This document shows positions 24,257-33,115 of a DNA stretch of 64,000 bases, piece after piece. The notes under the pieces were generated by a model. The model made no database searches and was not told the origin of the DNA. It was given only the letters and a program-made list of their open reading frames with translations. How positions within the stretch are numbered: position 1 is the first letter of the stretch; every line of letters starts with the position of its first letter. Origin of the DNA: Flavobacterium cucumis (GTDB taxonomy: Bacteria > Bacteroidota > Bacteroidia > Flavobacteriales > Flavobacteriaceae). The stretch spans positions 682,001 to 746,000 of the forward strand of contig NZ_FRYK01000001.1 of assembly GCF_900148835.1 (NCBI RefSeq), read 5' to 3'. A program made the translations under genes and the position numbers.

Positions 24257-26476
24257 ATGAAGTATATAATAGTAACACTCGCCTTAATAATCTCAGGAAT
24301 AGCATTTTCTCAAGAAAGTCAAACAAAAAACGACAGCGTTAAAAAATTAAAAGAAGTTGTTATTTCTGCTAACCAAATCATTGGAAGTAAATTTGAAGCA
24401 GCAAACAAAACAGGTTCAGCTTCTTACATTTCGGCAGAAGATTTACAAAAATTCAATTATACCGATATCAACCGTGTTTTAAGAACAGTAACAGGAGTTA
24501 ATGTTTATGAGGAAGACGGTTTTGGTTTAAGACCAAATATCAGCTTAAGAGGAACTTCACCTGACAGAAGTGCGAAAATCACTCTAATGGAAGATAACGT
24601 TTTAATTGCTCCTGCTCCATATTCAGCACCAGCAGCTTATTATTTCCCATCTGTTGCTCGTATGAGTGCTGTAGAAATTTTAAAAGGAAGTAGCCAAATT
24701 CAGTACGGTCCTTTTACTACGGGTGGTACTATCAACTTTGTTTCGGCAGCGATTCCTAAAAAGTTTAGTGCAGGATTTTTAACGGATTATGGAAGTTTTA
24801 ATACCAGCCGTACTGTTGCAAGTGTTGGAATTGCAAACGAAACGGTAGGGGCTGTTGTCCAATTTTTAAATTACAATTCAGACGGATTTAAAAATTTACC
24901 AAATGGTGCTAACACGGGATTTGACAAGAATGATGTAATGGCTAAATTCAGAGTACAATCTAAACCAACGAGTAAAATTTACAATGCTATTGAATTTAAA
25001 ATGGTGTACGCAGATGAAGACGCGAATGAAACGTATTTGGGTTTAACAGAAGAAGATTTCAATAATTCTCCTTTCATGCGTTATGCAGGTTCTGAAAAAG
25101 ATAATATCACTACGAAAAACAATCAGTTTTCAGTTACACATACTTTAAAAACAAGTAATTATTTTAGTATAACCACAACGGCTTACCGCAATAAATTTTC
25201 TAGAAATTGGTATAAACTAAACGATATACGATTTGGTGGGACAACTTATGCTATTGATGCTATTTTAGAAGACCCAACATCAAATGCATTAGCTTTTGAC
25301 TATGTAACAGGAGCGCAAAACTCTCCAAATAATGCTTTGCGAGTTCGTGCTAACAACAGAGGATATTTAGCTCAAGGAGTTCAAACTAAATTAGATTTTC
25401 ATTTCTTAACTGGGGAAGTTTACCATGACTTAGAAGTAGGAGTTCGTTATCACAAAGACAGCGAAGATAGATTCCAATGGAATGACAGCTATGCTATGTT
25501 AGATGGTTCGATGGTATTAACAACTGCTGGAACTCCAGGAACACAAGACAATAGAATTGCCTATGCTCGTGCTCTAGCTGCTCATGCTTTGTATAAACTA
25601 AAATATAAAGAATTGACGGTAACACCAGGTATTCGTTTTGAAACTATTGACCTACTAAACCAAAATTATGGGACAAATGATGTAACACGAACAGGTGTTA
25701 ATTTAACAGAAAACAACAACCATGTAAAGGTTTGGTTGCCTGGTTTAGGAGCAAATTACAGAATTGATAACAATTTATCATTTTTTGGAGGCGTTCATAA
25801 AGGTTTTGCTCCCCCAACAAACACTCCTGGAACGAATGCAGAAAAAAGTGTGAACTACGAGTTAGGTACTCGATTTAAATACAACAAATTATCTGGAGAA
25901 ATTGTAGGATACTTTAACGACTATTCTAATTTATTAGGAAGTGATTTAGCTGCTAGCGGTGGTTCTGGAACACTAGATCAATTTAACGCAGGTGAAGCAC
26001 ATGTGAAAGGAATTGAATTATTATTAAACTACCAAGTTCTAAAAGAAGAAAGCAAATTTAAATTACCTGTTACTTTTGGTTATACCTTAACTGATACTGA
26101 ATTTGTGAACGAATTTGACAGCTCAGATGGATCTTGGGGTGAAATTGAAAAAGGAGATGAAATTCCATACATTTCAAAACACCAATTTAATGCTTCGATT
26201 GCCTTAGAACACGCTAAATTTGAACTGATTTTAGGTGCAAGATTTAATGGAGAATTCCGAACAATTGCTGGTCAAGGTAGCATTCCAAATGAATTTTCTG
26301 TTCCTAATAATACTGTTGTTGATTTTGGTTCGAAATATAAGTTTAATAAACATTTCAGCTTAACTGGAAATATTAACAACCTATTCGATGCTACGTATTT
26401 GGTTTCCAGAGTTCCAGCAGGATTAAGACCTGGAATGCCGTTTAGTGCTTCTGTTGGAATTGCTGCACAATTTTAA
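24257..26476 (+). CDS. TonB-dependent receptor, FecA-like
   Basis: 739 aa outer-membrane receptor with a signal peptide (IIVTLALIISGIAFSQ). A TonB-box-like LKEVVISA is near residue 32, the plug domain covers about 45-160 (GLRPNISLRGTSPDRSAKIT), and the 22-strand barrel follows, ending in an aromatic residue (AAQF). It resembles the iron dicitrate receptor FecA group, lacking the N-terminal signalling domain and the carboxypeptidase-like domain. Placement after feoAB, and a promoter motif shared with the dtxR region, make a ferric chelate the likely substrate (inference). It ends at a strong terminator. Confidence 0.93.
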   Translation: MKYIIVTLALIISGIAFSQESQTKNDSVKKLKEVVISANQIIGSKFEAANKTGSASYISAEDLQKFNYTDINRVLRTVTGVNVYEEDGFGLRPNISLRGTSPDRSAKITLMEDNVLIAPAPYSAPAAYYFPSVARMSAVEILKGSSQIQYGPFTTGGTINFVSAAIPKKFSAGFLTDYGSFNTSRTVASVGIANETVGAVVQFLNYNSDGFKNLPNGANTGFDKNDVMAKFRVQSKPTSKIYNAIEFKMVYADEDANETYLGLTEEDFNNSPFMRYAGSEKDNITTKNNQFSVTHTLKTSNYFSITTTAYRNKFSRNWYKLNDIRFGGTTYAIDAILEDPTSNALAFDYVTGAQNSPNNALRVRANNRGYLAQGVQTKLDFHFLTGEVYHDLEVGVRYHKDSEDRFQWNDSYAMLDGSMVLTTAGTPGTQDNRIAYARALAAHALYKLKYKELTVTPGIRFETIDLLNQNYGTNDVTRTGVNLTENNNHVKVWLPGLGANYRIDNNLSFFGGVHKGFAPPTNTPGTNAEKSVNYELGTRFKYNKLSGEIVGYFNDYSNLLGSDLAASGGSGTLDQFNAGEAHVKGIELLLNYQVLKEESKFKLPVTFGYTLTDTEFVNEFDSSDGSWGEIEKGDEIPYISKHQFNASIALEHAKFELILGARFNGEFRTIAGQGSIPNEFSVPNNTVVDFGSKYKFNKHFSLTGNINNLFDATYLVSRVPAGLRPGMPFSASVGIAAQF

Positions 26477-26502
26477 TAATTTCACTTAGTTTTAAATTAA
26501 TA

Positions 26503-26539
26503 AAAAAAGCAATCTCATGAATTTTGAGATTGCTTTTTC
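26503..26539 (+). terminator. Terminator after the FecA-like receptor gene
   Basis: Stem GCAATCTCA / TGAGATTGC (26509-26517, 26525-26533) with a 7-nt loop, an upstream A run and a downstream T5. Confidence 0.8.
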
Positions 26540-26551
26540 TACTTTTGTACT

Positions 26552-26680
26552 ATGGATACACAACAAATCTTAGTTTACCTTTCTCTTGCCATTGCCGTAG
26601 GTTTTTTGGTTAAAAAATTCTTTTGGAAAAAACGCAAAAAAAAATCAAAACCTTGCAACGACGATTGTGCTTGTCATTAA
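26552..26680 (+). CDS. FeoB-associated Cys-rich membrane protein
   Basis: 42 aa. It has one membrane helix (ILVYLSLAIAVGFLVKKFF, about residues 6-24), a strongly basic stretch, and a cysteine-rich end C-N-D-D-C-A-C-H. This matches the FeoB-associated Cys-rich membrane protein type, thought to help FeoB or to hold iron at the membrane. A TACTTTTG box (26540-26547) lies only 4 nt before the ATG, so the transcript may be leaderless. The stop codon touches the end of the convergent HAEPLYID gene. Confidence 0.82.
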   Translation: MDTQQILVYLSLAIAVGFLVKKFFWKKRKKKSKPCNDDCACH

Positions 26681-27547
26681 TTAATGTTTCTTATTATGAC
26701 TTGGTTCGTATATCAATCTTAAAAACGAACTAAAGCGTTCATTTTCTCTATTTACGGGAATTCCAGTTACAATACCTACCATTAAATTTTCAGCAATACC
26801 TACTCGCATTTGTGGACGAATTGTCATATCAAAATCGTTATTATGATTAATTTCTTTGTTGAATTCTATTCCAATAAAATTACGCGTTCCAGAAATCATA
26901 TAATGAAAGTTGGAATTGATTTGGTAATTCGTATGCCAAGAATTCTCACTAAAATTATGCTCAAAAACAGGTCCAGTGTACAACAATGTATGAAAATTAT
27001 CACCCCATCTTTTAGCGGCTACAAAAAAAGGATTGTATAGATTTCCTTTAAAAAATCGGTCGCTATCATAATTTTTAAACTCCGTCATTTCAAATTCATG
27101 AATGTAGCCAATTGCCAAAGTAGTTTTATACTTTTCCGAGACTAAAAAAGAATATTGGGCCGCCAATTTTAATCCGTTAAGTTTGCTATTTGGCGCTTGA
27201 ACATCATTTGCTAATGGATAATAGAACGAAAAAGGTAGTTCGATTTCTAAACCCAAACGGTCTATTGGTGCCCATTCGTATTCTACCAAGGCAGTGTATC
27301 TATCATACGAATTAGCATCAGCTAAACCAAAACCAACATTCCATTCCTTTTCCCCTTTTCGCGCTCCTAAATCTCGAATTAAATCAATATAAAGTGGTTC
27401 GGCATGTAAGATTTTAGGTCGAAGTTTTGGATTTTCAACTTCTTGTATATACAAACTGTCTTTTATTTCGTTTTCAGTTTGTGCTTGTGATGGAATTGTA
27501 AAAAGGGCAACCATCAACCCTACTAAAACATAATAGTTTGTTTTCAT
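26681..27547 (-). CDS. HAEPLYID family outer-membrane-like protein
   Basis: 288 aa with a signal peptide (VGLMVALFTIPSQAQ). It carries the defining HAEPLYIDLIRDLGARKGE segment near residues 49-67, followed by alternating aromatic beta strands (FSFYYPLAND, NYQINSNFHYMISGTRNF, MRVGIAENLMVGIV) that suggest a small outer-membrane barrel. It ends in a His/Lys tail. Relatives are found near metal-transport genes, and here it follows zip and a small lipoprotein gene; a role in metal passage is an inference. Some databases mislabel such proteins as a purine-synthesis enzyme, which the sequence does not support. Confidence 0.75.
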   Translation of the reverse strand: MKTNYYVLVGLMVALFTIPSQAQTENEIKDSLYIQEVENPKLRPKILHAEPLYIDLIRDLGARKGEKEWNVGFGLADANSYDRYTALVEYEWAPIDRLGLEIELPFSFYYPLANDVQAPNSKLNGLKLAAQYSFLVSEKYKTTLAIGYIHEFEMTEFKNYDSDRFFKGNLYNPFFVAAKRWGDNFHTLLYTGPVFEHNFSENSWHTNYQINSNFHYMISGTRNFIGIEFNKEINHNNDFDMTIRPQMRVGIAENLMVGIVTGIPVNRENERFSSFLRLIYEPSHNKKH

Positions 27548-27576
27548 ATTCTAATTTGATAATAGACATTTAAAAA

Positions 27577-27596
27577 TTACTCCATTATTGGAGTTA
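27577..27596 (-). terminator. Weak terminator-like hairpin
   Basis: Six-base stem ACTCCA / TGGAGT (27579-27584, 27589-27594) with a 4-nt loop, followed on the minus strand by AATTTTT. It sits between the lipoprotein and HAEPLYID genes and may only attenuate. Confidence 0.3.
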
Positions 27597-27618
27597 AAAT
27601 CATTTGTAAAAAATCAAA

Positions 27619-28008
27619 TTAAATAAGCGGTGGTGGCGAATTAATTTCTAAGGAAACACTATCAAAAAATGGCAATTGTAAAATGGCCTTTTCATTGGAA
27701 TTCCAATTAAAGTTATTACACTTAAAACCATCATTTTGATGGAAAACAAAAAAATCTAAAGAAATTGATTTTTTTGTTGATTTTTGAGCATTATTCTCAA
27801 CATCATCTTGCTCTGAAATAGCGTTTTCAAAACCTAATACTTTTTCAACCAAAAGTTCTACAATACTCTCTTGATCGTTGAATTTTAGATTTTCTTGTTG
27901 AGAAAAAATTTGGACATCAGGTGCATCTACACTACAATTCAAGAAATAAAACGCCATGAAAATCCAAAGGAATTTTACAAAACTAGTTCTATTTCTTAAT
28001 CGTACCAT
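27619..28008 (-). CDS. Small lipoprotein of unknown function
   Basis: 129 aa. The N-terminal basic stretch, hydrophobic core and YFLNCS lipobox (Cys about 25) indicate a lipoprotein. The rest is polar and acidic (ESIVELLVEKVLGFENAI) with one pair of later residues around FKCNNFNWNS, and the C-terminus is SPPPLI. I do not know a family. It lies between zip (57 nt upstream) and the HAEPLYID gene (71 nt downstream), all on the same strand, so it is likely part of the metal module. Confidence 0.65.
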   Translation of the reverse strand: MVRLRNRTSFVKFLWIFMAFYFLNCSVDAPDVQIFSQQENLKFNDQESIVELLVEKVLGFENAISEQDDVENNAQKSTKKSISLDFFVFHQNDGFKCNNFNWNSNEKAILQLPFFDSVSLEINSPPPLI

Positions 28009-28065
28009 AAAGCAAAAATAAACATCGAATATACAATGTAAAACGTTTTAACAAAGATTTATAGC

Positions 28066-28884
28066 TTAACCCAAAGCAACATCTAAAATCATCATGACAA
28101 TAAATCCACCTATAAAACCTAAGGTAGCAATATCCGTATTTTTATCTTGTTGCGTTTCGGGAATTACTTCTTCCACTACCACAAAAATCATCGCTCCTGC
28201 TGCAAAAGCCAGTGCATAAGGCAGAATAGGTGTGAAAAAAGTAACCGCAACCGCACCTAAAACTCCGAAAATAGGTTCAACAATGGCAGATGATTGTCCA
28301 TACATAAAACTTTTTGTTCTGCTCATTCCCATTCTACGTAACGGCATAGAAACCGCAATTCCCTCAGGAAAATTTTGAATTCCAATCCCAATAGCTAAAG
28401 TAACCGCCCCAGCAATTGATGCTTCTGGAATTCCAGCAGCAACGCCACCAAATAAAACACCAACTGCTAATCCTTCTGGAATATTGTGCAATGTAATGGC
28501 TAGAACTAAAAGTGTAGTGCGTTGCCAAGGCGATTTTATTCCTTCTGTCTCTTTGAAGTTAATGTGCATGTGGGGCAATATTTTATCCAATCCAAAAATG
28601 AATAACGCTCCCAAAGCAAATCCAACTGCAGCTGGAATTACTTTTAAAAAACCTTCTCCATGACTCATTTCGATAGCTGGCGCCAACAAACTCCAAAAAC
28701 TAGCAGCAACCATTACACCACCAGTAAAACCTAGCATTCCATCTAAAACTACTCGGTTCATGGTCTTAAAAAAGAACACAAACGAAGCACCAAATGCTGT
28801 TAAACCCCACGTAAATGTTGTAGCCAAAAATGCCGCCAAAATAGGGTCAATACTCTCAAAAAAATGGATAATTGAATCAAACAT
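28066..28884 (-). CDS. ZIP family metal transporter
   Basis: 272 aa inner-membrane transporter with about eight helices. ZIP signature metal-site residues are in HNIPEGLAVGVLFGG (helix IV, His/Glu pair) and GIQNFPEGIAVSMPLR (helix V), and the histidine-bearing PHMHINF loop lies between helices III and IV. ZIPs move zinc, iron or manganese into the cytoplasm. It starts 2 nt after the dtxR-family gene, so the two are one operon and the transporter is probably controlled by that regulator. Confidence 0.93.
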   Translation of the reverse strand: MFDSIIHFFESIDPILAAFLATTFTWGLTAFGASFVFFFKTMNRVVLDGMLGFTGGVMVAASFWSLLAPAIEMSHGEGFLKVIPAAVGFALGALFIFGLDKILPHMHINFKETEGIKSPWQRTTLLVLAITLHNIPEGLAVGVLFGGVAAGIPEASIAGAVTLAIGIGIQNFPEGIAVSMPLRRMGMSRTKSFMYGQSSAIVEPIFGVLGAVAVTFFTPILPYALAFAAGAMIFVVVEEVIPETQQDKNTDIATLGFIGGFIVMMILDVALG

Positions 28885-28886
28885 AA

Positions 28887-29534
28887 TTATTGAACGTATA
28901 AATTATTAGCAATTTTATTGGAAATCGTTAAGCGTTTTCCATCGATTTCTACGGTTAAGGTATCATCAAAATCTTCTTTGTCAATTACTTTTACAACCGA
29001 ACCTAATGCAATTTTTTGCTTATCTAAATATTTTAAAAAATCGGTAGAAGAATCTTTCACTCCTACACAATGAAATGATGCATTAATTTCTACTTCCGAT
29101 AACAATTGCTTTTCGATTTTCTTAATTATACCTTTTGCATCTGGAATAGGATCACCATGTGGATCAGCGACTGGAAACCCTAAAAAAGCATCCAACTTAT
29201 TAATCAATTGTTCCGATTTTATATGTTCCAATTCTTCTGCAATTTCGTGCACTTCATCCCATGAAAAACCTAATTTATCCACCAAAAAAACTTCCCATAA
29301 ACGGTGCTTTCTTACAATCATTTTTGCTGAATGTAAGCCTTTATCGGTTAAAGTAACACCTTGATATTTCTGGTAAGTTACTAAATCTTTATCTGAAAGT
29401 TTCTTCATCATATCGGTAACGGATGACGCTTTGGTATCGAGCATTCCTGCTATAGCGTTTGTGTTAACGCCTTTTGGAGACACCAACGACAAATGATAAA
29501 TAACTTTAATATAGTTTTCTTCCGAAATGGTCAT
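28887..29534 (-). CDS. mntR: DtxR/MntR family metal-dependent transcriptional regulator
   Basis: 215 aa from the ATG at 29534; the TTG two codons upstream is too close to the promoter. It has an N-terminal winged helix (SEENYIKVIYHLSL; TKASSVTDMMKKLSDKDLV), a metal-binding dimerisation domain (RKHRLWEVFLVDKLG; EELEHIKSEQL; DPHGDPIPD) and a C-terminal SH3/FeoA-like domain from about 150. The three-domain form is usual for iron or manganese regulators of the DtxR/IdeR type. It heads the dtxR-zip operon and shares an 85-nt control region with the divergent TonB receptor gene. Confidence 0.92.
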   Translation of the reverse strand: MTISEENYIKVIYHLSLVSPKGVNTNAIAGMLDTKASSVTDMMKKLSDKDLVTYQKYQGVTLTDKGLHSAKMIVRKHRLWEVFLVDKLGFSWDEVHEIAEELEHIKSEQLINKLDAFLGFPVADPHGDPIPDAKGIIKKIEKQLLSEVEINASFHCVGVKDSSTDFLKYLDKQKIALGSVVKVIDKEDFDDTLTVEIDGKRLTISNKIANNLYVQ

Positions 29535-29618
29535 AATCAATTCATTTTGACAAATATATAAAGTTTTTTTAGTTTTGTAAATGTTTTATTTTTAGTTTTG
29601 TCTAAATTTAATTTTAAA
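29535..29618. promoter_or_regulatory. Divergent control region, dtxR versus TonB receptor
   Basis: On the minus strand TATATTTG (29551-29558) is the -7 box for dtxR. On the plus strand TAGTTTTG (29593-29600) fits the receptor promoter. TTTTTTAGTTTTGT-like words occur twice in tandem (about 29566 and 29589), and TTTGTCTAAAT (29597-29607) repeats the motif at 24200. This is the likely site for autoregulation by the DtxR-type protein. Confidence 0.5.
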
Positions 29619-31874
29619 ATGTTTAAAATATTAATTTATACAACTCTGCTTTTTTCTGCTTTCTCATTTTCACAAAACACCATAAAAGGAAAAGTAACCG
29701 CTAACAATGAAGTTCTAGCATTTGCCTCTGTTTATATAAAAGAACTAAAAAAAGGAGTGGAAACCAATGAAAATGGTTTATATGAATTCAAAGATATTCC
29801 TAATGGTTCTTATACAATTACCGTTTCCTACATTGGGTTTAAACCCGAAAAAAAGAAAATAACGCTAACAGAAGACACCGAAACAACCCTTAATTTAAAC
29901 CTAATCGAAGATTCAAACACATTAGAAGATGTAGTGATTTCAGGAACATTAAAACCAGTTTCAAGAATGGAAACCCCAGTTCCTGTTGAGGTTTACACCA
30001 CTGCGTATCTGAAAAAAAATCCAACTTCCAATGTCTTTGAAGCATTACAAAACGTGAATGGTGTCCGACCTCAACTCAATTGCAACATTTGCAACACTGG
30101 CGATATTCACATTAACGGATTAGAAGGTCCGTACACAATGGTTACGATTGACGGAATGCCAATTGTAAGTGCGCTTTCAACCGTTTATGGTTTATCAGGA
30201 ATTCCGAATTCGTTAATTGATAGAATTGAAGTAGTAAAAGGTCCAGCCTCAAGTTTGTATGGAAGTGAAGCGGTTGGTGGATTAATCAACATCATCACCA
30301 AAAAACCTTTGAACGCCCCTTTGTTTTCTGCTGATATTTTTTCAACTTCTTGGTTAGAAAACAATGTCGATTTAGGATGGAAAAGTACAGTTGGAAAAAA
30401 AGCAACAACTTTAGTTGGTATCAATTATTACAACTATAACCAGCCCATTGACAATAACAAAGATAATTTTACAGATGTAACGTTACAAAAACGAATTTCC
30501 ATCTTCAATAAATGGAATTTCGATCGAAAAAACAACAAAGAATTCACCATCGCAGGACGATTATTTTACGAAGACCGTTGGGGTGGTGAAATGCAATGGA
30601 ACAAATCCTATCGCGGTGGTTCAGAAGTTTATGGAGAAAGCATTTATACAAAACGAGTAGAACTTTTGAGTAAATATCAATTACCAACAACCGAAGACAT
30701 GTATTTATCGTTTTCTGTAACTGCTCATGATCAAAATTCGGTGTATGGAAATACAATTTACTTGGCGGATCAAAAAATTGCTTTCGGACAATATACTTGG
30801 GATAAAAAATTAGAAAATCATAATTTGTTATTAGGATCCGCTTTTCGTTACCAATATTACAACGACAATACAACTGCTACGACAACTGCAGAACAAACAA
30901 AAATCTATAGTGTTTTTCTTCAAGATGAAATTAAATTAGCTGAGAAACATCATATTTTATTAGGTACTCGATACGATTACAACAACAATCATGGCAATAT
31001 TTTCACTCCGAGAATTGCCTACAAATGGAATCCAACCGAAAATGATGTATTCCGAATTAATGCCGGAACTGGATTTCGAATTGTAAATTTATTTACTGAA
31101 GAGCACGCTGCTTTAACGGGTTCGAGAGACGTTATAATTACCGAATATTTAAAGCCTGAAACTTCTTACAACATCAATTTTAACTATTTAAAGAAAATCA
31201 GATTTGAAAACGGCACTTTTTTAGGGTTTGAAACATCGGCTTGGTACACCTATTTTAACAACCAAATTATTCCAGATTACGACACCAATCCAAACCAAAT
31301 TATTTATTCCAACTTGAATGGCTATGCACAGACGTTAGGAATTAGTGGTAATATCGATTTAGTAACACCTTTTGGTTTAAAAGCTATTCTTGGTTTTACG
31401 ATTATGCAACCTAAAAACGTCCAAAACGGAATTACAACTCAACCTGTTTTAACGGAAAAATATAGTGTTAATTGGGCCATAACGTACGATATTCCAAAAT
31501 GGTTTTTAGCTATCGATTACACTGGGAATTTATATGGACCGATGCGATTACCCATTTTAGGTGATTTAGATCCAAGACCCGAATATTCTCCTGTTTGGAG
31601 TTTGCAAAACATTCAGTTTACTTATAAAAAATTTCGTAGTTTTGAACTTTATGGAGGTGTAAAAAATATTTTGAATTGGACGCCAAATAAAAGTATTCCA
31701 TTTTTAATAGCTAGAGCAAACGATCCGTTTGACGAAGGTGTGGAATATGATACCAACGGAAATGTTTTAGCAACACCAACTAATCCATACGCGCTAACTT
31801 TTGACCCAAGTTATGTGTATGCGCCCAACCAAGGAATTAGAGCTTTTTTAGGAATTCGATACACCATTTTTTAA
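29619..31874 (+). CDS. TonB-dependent receptor with carboxypeptidase-like domain
   Basis: 751 aa from the ATG at 29619; an in-frame TTG at 29598 lies inside the promoter. It has a signal peptide (ILIYTTLLFSAFSFSQ), a carboxypeptidase-regulatory-like beta-sandwich (about 20-100: GKVTANNEVLAFASVYI), then a plug (VNGVRPQLNCNICNTGDIHI, with two cysteines) and a barrel ending in YTIF. The cysteine pair in the plug is reminiscent of metal or heme receptors. The substrate may be a metal complex, given the divergent DtxR-type regulator (inference). Its stop overlaps the start of the lycopene cyclase gene by one base. Confidence 0.93.
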   Translation: MFKILIYTTLLFSAFSFSQNTIKGKVTANNEVLAFASVYIKELKKGVETNENGLYEFKDIPNGSYTITVSYIGFKPEKKKITLTEDTETTLNLNLIEDSNTLEDVVISGTLKPVSRMETPVPVEVYTTAYLKKNPTSNVFEALQNVNGVRPQLNCNICNTGDIHINGLEGPYTMVTIDGMPIVSALSTVYGLSGIPNSLIDRIEVVKGPASSLYGSEAVGGLINIITKKPLNAPLFSADIFSTSWLENNVDLGWKSTVGKKATTLVGINYYNYNQPIDNNKDNFTDVTLQKRISIFNKWNFDRKNNKEFTIAGRLFYEDRWGGEMQWNKSYRGGSEVYGESIYTKRVELLSKYQLPTTEDMYLSFSVTAHDQNSVYGNTIYLADQKIAFGQYTWDKKLENHNLLLGSAFRYQYYNDNTTATTTAEQTKIYSVFLQDEIKLAEKHHILLGTRYDYNNNHGNIFTPRIAYKWNPTENDVFRINAGTGFRIVNLFTEEHAALTGSRDVIITEYLKPETSYNINFNYLKKIRFENGTFLGFETSAWYTYFNNQIIPDYDTNPNQIIYSNLNGYAQTLGISGNIDLVTPFGLKAILGFTIMQPKNVQNGITTQPVLTEKYSVNWAITYDIPKWFLAIDYTGNLYGPMRLPILGDLDPRPEYSPVWSLQNIQFTYKKFRSFELYGGVKNILNWTPNKSIPFLIARANDPFDEGVEYDTNGNVLATPTNPYALTFDPSYVYAPNQGIRAFLGIRYTIF

Positions 31875-33013
31875 TGCAACATTATCATTACATTTTCACA
31901 GGTTCAGGATTATCGGCTTTAATGACGGTTTATGAAATGCTTCTATCTGGAAAATTTGAAGAAAAATCCATTTTATTAATTGATGAGAATACTAAAAAAG
32001 TAAACGACAGGACTTGGTGTTTTTGGGATGAAAGCAATTCATTTGATGAAATCGTTTCAAAAAAATGGAATCAAGCCATTTTTGCCAACGAAAAATTCGA
32101 TCGGATTTTAGAACTATCACCTTATCAGTACAAAAAAATAAATGGTTTGGATTTTTATGAATTGATTTTTAAGAAGATTTCCGAACACAAAAACATTCAT
32201 TTTCTAAATCAAAAAGTAGTTGATTATTCGGAATTAGATAATCATTGTGTTGTAAAAACGGAAGCTGAAACCCTCACTTGTAACAAAATTTTCAATTCGA
32301 TTTACAATCCAGAAGTTGTAAAATCGCAAAACAAATTCCCGCTAATTCAACAACATTTTATCGGTTGGTTTATCAAAAGTAAAGAAGCGGTTTTTACTCC
32401 AAATTGCGCCACTTTTATGGATTTTTCGGTGGAACAAAAAGGCAATACACGTTTTATGTATGTTTTACCAACATTGAAAAATGAAGCTTTATTGGAATAC
32501 ACGTTGTTTTCAAAAGACTTACTTTTGAGAGAGGAATACGAAGCTGAAATTCAGAAATACATTGAAAATTTAGGCATAACAGAGTACGAAATCATCGAAA
32601 AAGAACAAGGAAATATCCCGATGACATGTTATCCGTTTTGGAAACACAATACGAAAAACATCATTAACATTGGTTCGGCTGGCGGTTGGACCAAAGCAAG
32701 CACGGGTTATACTTTTAAAAACGCATCCAAAAAATCAAAAGCCTTAGTTCATTTTCTAAAATCAGAATCCGACTTTACGAAATTTCATAAAAAAGATAAA
32801 TTTTGGTTTTATGATTTATTACTATTAGATATTTTAAGTTCGAAAAACAAATTAGGTTCTAAAATATTTTCATCGATGTTTAAAAAAGGTGATTCAACCG
32901 TGATTTTTAAATTTTTAGACGAAGAAACTTCAATTTGGGAAGATTTACAAGTCATTTGGAGATGCCCAAAAATGATATTTGTGAAAGCGTTAATTGGTAG
33001 AATCTTGAAATAA
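31874..33013 (+). CDS. crtY: Lycopene beta-cyclase (CrtY type)
   Basis: 379 aa flavoenzyme-like protein that closes the beta-ionone rings of lycopene, giving beta-carotene or the precursor of zeaxanthin. The FAD/NAD-binding N-terminus (YIFTGSGLSALMTVYEML) and the family motif NDRTWCFWDE (residues 39-48) are visible, as is GNIPMTCYPFWKHNTKNI. The ATG overlaps the TAA of the TonB receptor gene (TAATG arrangement), so they should be translationally coupled. No crtB, crtI or crtZ is in the window, so the rest of the pathway must be elsewhere. Confidence 0.92.
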   Translation: MQHYHYIFTGSGLSALMTVYEMLLSGKFEEKSILLIDENTKKVNDRTWCFWDESNSFDEIVSKKWNQAIFANEKFDRILELSPYQYKKINGLDFYELIFKKISEHKNIHFLNQKVVDYSELDNHCVVKTEAETLTCNKIFNSIYNPEVVKSQNKFPLIQQHFIGWFIKSKEAVFTPNCATFMDFSVEQKGNTRFMYVLPTLKNEALLEYTLFSKDLLLREEYEAEIQKYIENLGITEYEIIEKEQGNIPMTCYPFWKHNTKNIINIGSAGGWTKASTGYTFKNASKKSKALVHFLKSESDFTKFHKKDKFWFYDLLLLDILSSKNKLGSKIFSSMFKKGDSTVIFKFLDEETSIWEDLQVIWRCPKMIFVKALIGRILK

Positions 33014-33078
33014 GAGTAAACTATCCAATCATAACAAATCTTTATGAATTGGTTTTCTGTTACAAGCGAAAAACTTTG

Positions 33079-33086
33079 TAACTTTG
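33079..33086 (+). promoter_or_regulatory. -7 element of the bacilliredoxin gene
   Basis: TAACTTTG, 29 nt before the ATG at 33116. No -33 TTG at a usual distance. Confidence 0.45.
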
Positions 33087-33115
33087 TCGCTCGTTAACTT
33101 ATAACAATATACATT

